Assembly (NCBI RefSeq): GCF_900111255.1
Contig: NZ_FOGP01000007.1
Location: forward strand, 1 to 64,000
Direction of reading: 5' to 3'
Source: Parafannyhessea umbonata
GTDB lineage: Bacteria; Actinomycetota; Coriobacteriia; Coriobacteriales; Atopobiaceae
Length of the DNA stretch: 64,000 nucleotides
Part shown: positions 57,600 to 64,000 of the stretch, one piece after another
How the letters are laid out: each line of letters opens with the position of its first letter
Position numbering within the stretch: position 1 is the stretch's first letter
The notes under the pieces: generated by a model
Seen by the model: the letters and a program-made list of their open reading frames with translations, nothing else
The model's database searches: none
Told to the model about the DNA's origin: nothing
Program-made: the position numbers and the translations under genes

Positions 57600-58556
57600 A
57601 TGACCAAGGCCAACCCTACCCATAACCAGCATCTGCAAAATGTCTCAGAGAGCGAGCATCTGGACAAGCTCTCGCGTCGTGGCTTCCTCAGGCTTTCTGG
57701 CGTCACCGCCGCCGCCGCAGCGGGCACCTCTTTGCTGAGCGCCTGCGGCCCTGCGGCCCCCGGCGCCTCTGGGTCCGATTCCTCTGACAGCTCCTCCGAC
57801 TCGTCTGCCGCCACCCTGGGCGACGGCAAGACCCTTCGCGTCGGCATGGAGGTTGCCTACGCGCCCTACAACTGGCAGACCTCCGAGTCTTCTGACACCA
57901 CCATTCCCGTCGACAACGTCTCCGGTGCCTACGCCGATGGCTACGACGTGCAATTCGCCAAGGTGATTGCCGAGGCGCTGGGCATGGAGCCCGTTGCCAT
58001 CAAGATGGCCTTCTCGGGTCTGATCGACTCGCTCAACAACGGCCAGATCGACATCATCTGCGCCGGCATGTCCGCGACCGAAGAGCGCAAGCAGGCAATC
58101 GACTTCTCTGACCCCTACTTCGTCGGCGGCTTCGGGCTGCTTGTCAAGAAGGACTCTCCCTACGCAAGCGCCACCTCGCTTGAGGATTTCAAGGGTGCTG
58201 CGGTCCTGGGCCAGAAGGACACGCTCCTCGACCAGGTCATCGATGAGATTCCCGAGGTCAACCACCTGACGCCGGTCGAGACCGTTCCCAACATGATTTC
58301 CCAGCTCAACCAGGGGACATGTGACGCCATCACCTTCAACACCGAGAGCACCAAGAGCTTCCTGCGCGCCAACCCCGACCTCGTCGCCGTCCAGTTTGAC
58401 GAGGGCAAGGGCTTCAAGGAGACCGTCCCCGTCAACGCTGGCATCAAGAAGGGACAGGACGCCGTCCTGAAGAAGATCAACGACGCGATTGCCGCCTACT
58501 CGGACGACAAGCGCCAGGAGATCTTCGACGCCTGCGTCGATCGCACTCCCGAGTAA
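57600..58556 (+). CDS. Polar amino acid ABC transporter substrate-binding lipoprotein (Tat-type signal)
   Basis: A 318-residue periplasmic-binding-protein family 3 member. The signal has twin arginines (SRRGFLRLSG, R26-R27), an alanine-rich core and a lipobox LSAC with Cys49, so it is probably exported folded by Tat and lipid-anchored. A Ser/Asp linker follows. The binding domain starts TLRVGMEVAYAPYNW and has ICAGMSATEERKQAIDFSDPY. The permease and ATPase genes follow. The ligand is unknown; the neighbouring M20 peptidase suggests amino acids or peptide derivatives. Confidence 0.92.
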   Translation: MTKANPTHNQHLQNVSESEHLDKLSRRGFLRLSGVTAAAAAGTSLLSACGPAAPGASGSDSSDSSSDSSAATLGDGKTLRVGMEVAYAPYNWQTSESSDTTIPVDNVSGAYADGYDVQFAKVIAEALGMEPVAIKMAFSGLIDSLNNGQIDIICAGMSATEERKQAIDFSDPYFVGGFGLLVKKDSPYASATSLEDFKGAAVLGQKDTLLDQVIDEIPEVNHLTPVETVPNMISQLNQGTCDAITFNTESTKSFLRANPDLVAVQFDEGKGFKETVPVNAGIKKGQDAVLKKINDAIAAYSDDKRQEIFDACVDRTPE

Positions 58557-58588
58557 GAAGCACTTCTCCTCTCAACCGCACGTACTGC

Positions 58589-58628
58589 GGCGCGCGCCCG
58601 AGAGACATGGGTCTTGCGGGCGGGCGCC
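58589..58628 (+). other. Hairpin between the binding-protein and permease genes
   Basis: GGCGCGCGCCCG pairs with CGGGCGGGCGCC with one mismatch. Hairpins at this place commonly protect the binding-protein message so that more of it is made than of the permease. Confidence 0.55.
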
Positions 58629-58663
58629 GTTCCCGTTAACTCGAAAAAGGAGGTTGCGACGCA

Positions 58664-59968
58664 ATGAGCAGCAACCACGAGGGCTCTGACCCCTCCCTCC
58701 CCGCACAGTCAAGGGGCGACAGGCACGGCTTCGCCGGCTTTGTGCTCAACGATCATCGCTACGTATTCCTGGGAACGAGCGTCATCGCGCTCGTTGGCAT
58801 GTGGCTCTCCATGCAGCCGCGCAGCGACATGAGCTTCCTCGCTCAGTCCTATGCCGTCGAGGTGGTCCTGTACTACGCGCTCGTGCTGTTCCTCGCCGTG
58901 GCGGCCGTCGCCCTGGTCAACAAGCTCGTCAAGTGGCGTGACTATGCAACCACGTCCCCACTCGCGCGTCCTGCCGCCCGCCGCGCCGAGCGCATCGCGT
59001 CGTACGTGGTCGCCGCGATCACCTGCGTGCTCTTCGTCGACCGTGCGGTCATGGGGTTCGCCTCGGTCGTTGGTGCCGCCATCGCGTCCGACTCCACCCC
59101 CCAGGGCTTCCTGCCCGGCGCCGTCTACATGGTCTTCGAGGGTAGGGACATCTTCGTTCAGGGCATCCTCACGACCATCGAGCTTGCCCTTTTCGGCACC
59201 ATCATCGCCTTCTTCCTGGCGATACTCCTGGTCTTCCTGCGCATCCAGCAGATCGATCGCCCGGACAACGACGCCGTCCGTTTCTTCAAGGTCCTGGGCG
59301 TCGGTTTCGCGCGCGTCTACTCTGCCGTGGTGCGCGGCACGCCGATGATGGTCCAGTCCCTTCTCATCTACTTCGCGGGCTTCGCGGCCCTGCGCGGCAC
59401 CGGCATGTCCGCGTCGCAGATCGGCGCCATCTGGTCCACGTTCGTCGCGGGCCTGGTCACCATCTCGCTCAACTCGACCGCCTACATGATGGAGGTCCTG
59501 CGCGGCGGCATCGAGGCCGTCGACGACGGCCAGACCGAGGCCGCGCGCTCGCTGGGCCTCTCGCAGTGGCAGGCGATGACCAAGGTCGTCTTCCCGCAGG
59601 GCATCAAGAACGCCATCCCCGCCCTCTCGAACGAGCTCGTCATCAACATCAAGGACTCCTCGGTCCTCTCGGTCATCGGTGTGTTCGACCTCATGTTCGC
59701 GACGACCACGGTCGCCGGCATCTACTACCGACAGCTCGAGGTCTACGCCGTTGCCACCCTGTGCTACCTCATCCTCACGATGGTGGCCAGCAAGCTCCTC
59801 TCGATGCTTGCGCTCCGGCTCGACGCCTCTGACCCCGGCCCCGTGCTGAGCACGTCCGACGTGACGTCCACCGCCGGCACCGCGGGCGGCAAGGCCGATC
59901 CCAGGAAGGTCAAGCTGGACGAGCACCACAAGGGCGCGCACGGCAAGAAGCCGTCGTCCAAGAGGTAG
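58664..59968 (+). CDS. Polar amino acid ABC transporter permease
   Basis: A 434-residue membrane protein. The C-terminal half is a HisM/GlnP-type permease domain with the EAA loop (EAARSLGLSQWQAMTKVVF) that contacts the ATPase. The N-terminal 150 residues add about three extra helices (VFLGTSVIALVGMWL and others), more than in HisM. The hydrophilic tail is lysine-rich. AAAAAGGAGG lies upstream of ATG 58664. A single permease gene suggests a homodimer. Confidence 0.92.
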   Translation: MSSNHEGSDPSLPAQSRGDRHGFAGFVLNDHRYVFLGTSVIALVGMWLSMQPRSDMSFLAQSYAVEVVLYYALVLFLAVAAVALVNKLVKWRDYATTSPLARPAARRAERIASYVVAAITCVLFVDRAVMGFASVVGAAIASDSTPQGFLPGAVYMVFEGRDIFVQGILTTIELALFGTIIAFFLAILLVFLRIQQIDRPDNDAVRFFKVLGVGFARVYSAVVRGTPMMVQSLLIYFAGFAALRGTGMSASQIGAIWSTFVAGLVTISLNSTAYMMEVLRGGIEAVDDGQTEAARSLGLSQWQAMTKVVFPQGIKNAIPALSNELVINIKDSSVLSVIGVFDLMFATTTVAGIYYRQLEVYAVATLCYLILTMVASKLLSMLALRLDASDPGPVLSTSDVTSTAGTAGGKADPRKVKLDEHHKGAHGKKPSSKR

Positions 59969-59980
59969 GGGAGAAGAACA

Positions 59981-60757
59981 ATGACTAACGCTTCCAACAA
60001 CGGCTCCGCCGAGCCCATCATCCACGTCGAGGGCCTGCGCAAGTCGTTCGGCTCCCACGAGGTCCTGAAGAACATCGACTTCAAGGTCATGCCGGGCGAG
60101 GTCGTCACCATCATCGGCGCCTCGGGCTCGGGCAAGTCGACGCTGCTGCGCTGCATCAACCTGCTCGAGACGCCCGACTCCGGGCACGTGTGGTTCCATG
60201 GCCAGGACCTTGCCGCCGAGCACGTGGACGTGAACGCCCTGCGCGAGAAGATCGGCATGGTCTTCCAGAGCTTCAACCTGTTCAACAACCTCAACGTGCT
60301 GGACAACTGCACCCTTGCGCCCATTACCCTCAAGAAGATGGGCAAGGCCGAGGCCGAGGCCGAGGCCAAGCGCAACCTCGAGGCGGTCGGCCTTCTGGAC
60401 TTCGCGAGCGCCCCCTCGACCTCGCTCTCGGGCGGCCAGAAGCAGCGCGTCGCCATCGCCCGCGCGCTTTGCATGAAGCCCGACCTCATGCTGTTCGACG
60501 AGCCGACCTCCGCCCTCGACCCCGAGATCGTGGGCGAGGTCCTCAACGTCATGCGCGACCTTGCGGCCCAGGGCATGACGATGGTCGTCGTGACGCACGA
60601 GATGGACTTCGCCAAGAACGTCTCGGACAAGGTCGTCTTCATGGACCAGGGCGTCATCGCCGAGCAGGGCAGCCCGAGCAAGCTCTTCACGAGTCCCGAG
60701 CACCCGCGCACCCGGGAGTTCCTCTCTCGCTATCTCGAGGACACCGGAGTCGCATAG
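59981..60757 (+). CDS. Polar amino acid ABC transporter ATPase
   Basis: A 258-residue ATPase of the HisP/GlnQ group. Walker A is GASGSGKST, the signature is [15 protein letters not shown] and Walker B is [13 protein letters not shown]. The typical motif [14 protein letters not shown] is present. It lies 12 bp behind the permease gene and 10 bp before the peptidase gene, so all are probably in one message. Confidence 0.96.
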   Translation: MTNASNNGSAEPIIHVEGLRKSFGSHEVLKNIDFKVMPGEVVTIIGASGSGKSTLLRCINLLETPDSGHVWFHGQDLAAEHVDVNALREKIGMVFQSFNLFNNLNVLDNCTLAPITLKKMGKAEAEAEAKRNLEAVGLLDFASAPSTSLSGGQKQRVAIARALCMKPDLMLFDEPTSALDPEIVGEVLNVMRDLAAQGMTMVVVTHEMDFAKNVSDKVVFMDQGVIAEQGSPSKLFTSPEHPRTREFLSRYLEDTGVA

Positions 60758-60767
60758 GAGGCAGGGC

Positions 60768-62198
60768 ATGGCACAGGTATGGAAGTTCTTCTCGCACGAG
60801 GATGACTATTCCGACATGAGCGAGGAGGGGGCATGCGCCCGACTGGGGCGCGCCCTCTCGATCAAGACCGTTGACGGACCCACGCGCGACACGACGGACT
60901 GGTCGACGTTTGACGAGCTCGAGGCGCACCTTCGCGCATCGTTCCCGCTTACGTTCGGGCGGGCTGCGGTCGAGCACGTCGACCACTCGCTCATGCTCAC
61001 CATCAGCGGAGAAGACCCCTCGCTTCTGCCCGCGCTCTTCATCGCGCATATGGATGTCGTTCCCGTGGTCGAGGGGACGGAGGACGACTGGGAGCACGAT
61101 GCGTTCTCGGGGCACGTGGACGACACCTACGTCTGGGGCCGCGGTGCCCTCGACATGACCGACCAGCTGATGGGCGAGCTCGAGGCGACCGAGTACGCGC
61201 TCGCCCATGGCTGGCGCTTCAGGCGCACGCTCATGCTGTGCTTCGGCCAGGACGAGGAGATGGCCCAGTCGGGAGCCCGCGCCATGGGAAGGCTGCTCGA
61301 GGAGCGCGGCCTTCGCTTCGAGTACCTGGTTGACGAGGGTGACTACAACATCGTCGACACCGGCATCTACGGCGCCCCCGGCCGCTTTGGCATGCGCGTC
61401 AATCTGTGCGAGAAGGGCTATGCCGACGTCCGCCTGACCGTCCGCAGCGCCGGCGGCCATTCGTCCAACCCGTTTGGGGGGACGTCCCTGGCGACGCTGT
61501 CCGAGGCGATCGCCCGCATCTCCCGCCGGGAGTGGCCCGTCGAGCTCATCGACATCAACCGCCGCATGCTCGAGTGCCTGGCGCCGACCATTACGGCCGA
61601 GCCCCTGGCGTCGCTCGTGCGTGGCGGCCGCGCGGCGATTGACGCAAACGCCGACGCCATCGCCCGCGAGTTCGCGAGCCGTCGCGAGCTGTACCCGTTC
61701 GTCACCACCACCTGCGCGCCCACGATGATCGAGGGCGGGTCCCAACAGGCGAACGTCATGCCGCAGGACATGAGCGCCACCATCAACTTCCGCCTGCTTC
61801 CGGGCGTGACGACCGCCGACGTCCTGCGTGCCGTGAGCGAGGACGTCGCGGGGCTTCCCGTCGAGGTCGAGCTGCTGAACGACGCGGCCAACGACCCGTC
61901 CGCCACGTCGCGCTCCGACGGCTACGGCTTCCGGAAGCTCGTGGACGTCGCAAGCCGCTACTTCGTGGACCCCCAGACCGACGAGCCGCTCGCGCTGATT
62001 CCCGCCATCGTATCGGGCGCGACGGACGCTAGTATGTATGAGCGCGTCTGCGACACGTGCATGCGCTTCTCGGCATTCGTGGCCGACGCCGACGAGGTCG
62101 CTCGCGGCGTCCATGGGACCGACGAGCGCATCACCAGACGCGCGTATCTGCAGGGAATCAGATTCTTCATTCGTCTCATCCAGGAGACGATGCTCTAG
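60768..62198 (+). CDS. M20-family metallopeptidase (carboxypeptidase-like)
   Basis: A 476-residue peptidase of the M20/ArgE/DapE group, similar to the carboxypeptidase S branch. The first metal motif is LFIAHMDVVPV; the catalytic glutamate is in FGQDEEMAQSGA; a further metal site is the histidine in SAGGHSSNPFGG at the dimerisation domain. It lacks a signal peptide and so is cytoplasmic. Linked to the amino acid transporter, it may release amino acids from an imported conjugate or dipeptide. Confidence 0.92.
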   Translation: MAQVWKFFSHEDDYSDMSEEGACARLGRALSIKTVDGPTRDTTDWSTFDELEAHLRASFPLTFGRAAVEHVDHSLMLTISGEDPSLLPALFIAHMDVVPVVEGTEDDWEHDAFSGHVDDTYVWGRGALDMTDQLMGELEATEYALAHGWRFRRTLMLCFGQDEEMAQSGARAMGRLLEERGLRFEYLVDEGDYNIVDTGIYGAPGRFGMRVNLCEKGYADVRLTVRSAGGHSSNPFGGTSLATLSEAIARISRREWPVELIDINRRMLECLAPTITAEPLASLVRGGRAAIDANADAIAREFASRRELYPFVTTTCAPTMIEGGSQQANVMPQDMSATINFRLLPGVTTADVLRAVSEDVAGLPVEVELLNDAANDPSATSRSDGYGFRKLVDVASRYFVDPQTDEPLALIPAIVSGATDASMYERVCDTCMRFSAFVADADEVARGVHGTDERITRRAYLQGIRFFIRLIQETML

Positions 62199-62209
62199 GG
62201 GGACCACCG

Positions 62210-63832
62210 ATGGCCGATGTCAGCGTCGTTTGTGCCGACCACGTCTATGTGAGCGAGGGGAGGCCGGACGAGCGAGCCGCGCTTGTGATGGAGGACTCGC
62301 GCATCAAAGCCATCTGCAGCCCCGAGGAGGCCGCGGCGCTTTCGGACGACGCCCCGGTCCGCGACTATGGCGACGCATTCGTCTGCCCCGGCTTCCACGA
62401 CGCGCACCAGCACGTGTTCCACACGGCGCTCTTCGACTCGGACCTCGCGTGCTCCTTCCCGGGGCACAGCGAGGCCGAGTGCGTGGAGCACCTGCGCGCC
62501 TTCGCGCGGTCGCATCCCGGCGACGGGTGGCTGGTGGGCCAGGGCTGGCGTGCCGACCTGTGGGAGCCGGCAGCTCCGCCCACGCGCGACTCCCTTGACG
62601 CGGCCTTTCCCGACCGCCCGGTGGCCATGTACTCCGGGGACCTGCACACGCTCTGGCTCAATAGCGCGGGCCTGCGCACGTTGGGCATCACGCAAGAGAC
62701 CGAGCCGCCCCGGGGTGGCGTGTTCTCGCGTGACGAGGGTGGTCGCCTGACGGGCGTGCTTCGCGAGGCCGCCGGCATGGTCTACGTCGCGAAGGTCTTC
62801 GCGAGCCTGCCGCGAGCCGGCGTCATGCGAGCCTACGAGGACTACTTCCAGAGGTGCCTGTCGCAGGGAATCACGAGCGTGTGCGACATGGCGCTTTCGG
62901 CCCTGCCGGGCGCCGACTACGTGAACGATGACATCTACGAGGAGCTGCTCGCCCAGGGTCGCCTGCCGCTGCGCGTCAGCATGTTCCCGCAGAACGTGGG
63001 CGACTTCGATCGCATCGAGGGCCTGCAGTCCCGCCTGGGCGGGGACCTCCTGCGCGCTCCGGGCACCAAGCAGTTCTTCGACGGCGTCTCGAGCGCGCAC
63101 ACGGCCTGGCTGCACAAGCCCTACGCGAACCCCTACTTCGAGGGCGACTGCGGTCGCCCGACCGTGGACCCCGAGGTCATGCGCAAGTATGTCCTGGGCG
63201 CGGCGGAGCGGGGCATCGCGACGCGCATCCACACCATCGGGGACCGCGCGATTTCCGTGGCCATCGACATCTTCCGCGAGGCGCTCCAGAAGTACGGGCG
63301 TCCTCGCCAGGGGATGAACTCCATCGAGCACGTCGAGAACCTGACGCCGGACGACGTGCGGGCCATGGCCGACATCGACCTGGTGGCCTCGGTGCAGCCG
63401 CAGCACGTCGTGATCGACGTGACGCAGCCCGAGCGCGACCTGGGGGCGGAGCGCGCGGGCTTCATGTGGCCCTTCGCGAGCTATGAGCGCGCGGGCGTCA
63501 CCATGGCCTTCGGCACGGACAGTCCCTGCGTCCCCAACAGCGCCATGCAGGTCCTGAGCTGCGCCGTCACCAGGGAGCAGCCCTGGGACAACCAGCCGGC
63601 AGGCGGCTGGCTTCCCCGGGAGCGCATCGGCATGGCCAAGGCCATCGACGCCTACACGCGGGGCCCGGCCCGTGTGGCCGGCCGCGAGGCCGACCTGGGC
63701 ACGCTCGAGCCGGGCAAGCTCGCCGACTTCGTCGTGCTCGACCGCGACCTCATGCAGGCTGACCCCGAGCAGATCCAGGACGTGCGCGCGACGGCCACTT
63801 ACGTGGGCGGCGTGCTGGCCTGGGAGCGATAG
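62210..63832 (+). CDS. Amidohydrolase, YtcJ-like
   Basis: A 540-residue metal-dependent hydrolase of the amidohydrolase-3 family. The metal-binding DAHQH motif is in CPGFHDAHQHVF. HTIGDRAISVAID and SIEHVENLTPDD carry further ligands, and FGTDSPCVPNS the catalytic aspartate. The substrate is unknown; relatives act on N-acyl or formyl compounds. ATG 62210 lies 11 bp after the peptidase stop, so it belongs to the transporter-peptidase operon. Confidence 0.9.
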   Translation: MADVSVVCADHVYVSEGRPDERAALVMEDSRIKAICSPEEAAALSDDAPVRDYGDAFVCPGFHDAHQHVFHTALFDSDLACSFPGHSEAECVEHLRAFARSHPGDGWLVGQGWRADLWEPAAPPTRDSLDAAFPDRPVAMYSGDLHTLWLNSAGLRTLGITQETEPPRGGVFSRDEGGRLTGVLREAAGMVYVAKVFASLPRAGVMRAYEDYFQRCLSQGITSVCDMALSALPGADYVNDDIYEELLAQGRLPLRVSMFPQNVGDFDRIEGLQSRLGGDLLRAPGTKQFFDGVSSAHTAWLHKPYANPYFEGDCGRPTVDPEVMRKYVLGAAERGIATRIHTIGDRAISVAIDIFREALQKYGRPRQGMNSIEHVENLTPDDVRAMADIDLVASVQPQHVVIDVTQPERDLGAERAGFMWPFASYERAGVTMAFGTDSPCVPNSAMQVLSCAVTREQPWDNQPAGGWLPRERIGMAKAIDAYTRGPARVAGREADLGTLEPGKLADFVVLDRDLMQADPEQIQDVRATATYVGGVLAWER

Positions 63833-63839
63833 CGGGCGC

Positions 63840-63859
63840 GGCAGGAAGCCCTTCCTGCC
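63840..63859 (+). terminator. Hairpin after the amidohydrolase gene
   Basis: GGCAGGAA-GCCC-TTCCTGCC (8 bp) lies 7 bp after the stop, without T-run. Confidence 0.5.
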
Positions 63860-63922
63860 CGCCACACGACGTCCGCACGTTTTGGGTACCATCGTGTGAA
63901 ACCCAACGGCCAAGGAGGACCA

Positions 63923-64000
63923 ATGCAGGACGGATTCGTAAGCGTCGCGGCTCGCACCCCGCGCGTGAGGGTGGCGGACGTCGACTTCAACGTCGAGGCC
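63923..64000 (+). CDS. Probable NAD(+) synthase, N-terminus (partial)
   Basis: The last 78 bases encode MQDGFVSVAARTPRVRVADV and so on, like the first residues of glutamine-dependent NAD synthetases (nitrilase-type amidase domain). AAGGAGG stands 5 bp before ATG 63923. The gene runs out of the window, so the call rests on 26 residues. Confidence 0.6.
   Translation, partial: MQDGFVSVAARTPRVRVADVDFNVEA

Overview
The window is a high-GC bacterial chromosome segment. The gene families, the GC-rich coding style and the frequent TAG stops point to an actinomycete of the class Coriobacteriia (an Olsenella/Collinsella/Atopobium-like organism). This placement is inferred from gene content; no database search was possible.

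Layout. Positions 1-336 hold the end of an rRNA operon (23S tail, 5S, strong hairpin). A large STAND-ATPase/SARP-type regulator follows, then secA, prfB, a YitT-family membrane protein, an orphan PTS IIA/IIB pair and a transaldolase gene. From about 10.9 to 30.9 kb lies an accessory island. It opens with debris (a broken IS1634-like transposase, an HsdS fragment, half of a D-2-hydroxyacid dehydrogenase) and a repeated micropeptide module, and then carries one long operon for a glycyl-radical-enzyme microcompartment. The lyase keeps every choline trimethylamine-lyase (CutC) active-site residue I know of, so the compartment should split choline into trimethylamine and acetaldehyde. The acetaldehyde would then be disproportionated to ethanol (Fe-alcohol dehydrogenase) and acetyl-CoA/acetyl-phosphate (aldehyde dehydrogenase plus PduL).

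The most striking structural finding is that the island is bracketed by a perfect 264-bp direct repeat: the 3' third of the transaldolase gene plus its terminator. The genes at the two ends (tal and ftsE) would be neighbours without it. The island therefore looks like a recently integrated, possibly still excisable, 20,007-bp unit. Inside it are three DNA-identical tandem copies of a shell-protein gene, an aldehyde dehydrogenase paralogue that has lost its catalytic cysteine, a EutT-like protein without a visible metal-binding Cys cluster, and GC-rich hairpins between several cistrons.

The right half is core genome: ftsEX, an RNase R-type exonuclease, a TPR protein, smpB and the tmRNA gene (a trans-translation neighbourhood), a split flavin reductase/rubredoxin pair, a DUF1275 protein, a two-component system divergent from an ABC-2 exporter across a perfect 22-bp inverted repeat, a patatin-like lipase, rplM-rpsI, glmM, glmS, acpS, nnr, alr, a family 4 uracil-DNA glycosylase, tsaE, and a triple fusion TsaB-RimI-TsaD. 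A polar amino acid ABC transporter with a structured leader follows, linked to an M20 peptidase and an amidohydrolase. The window ends at the start of a probable NAD synthase gene. No tRNA genes or CRISPR arrays were seen.
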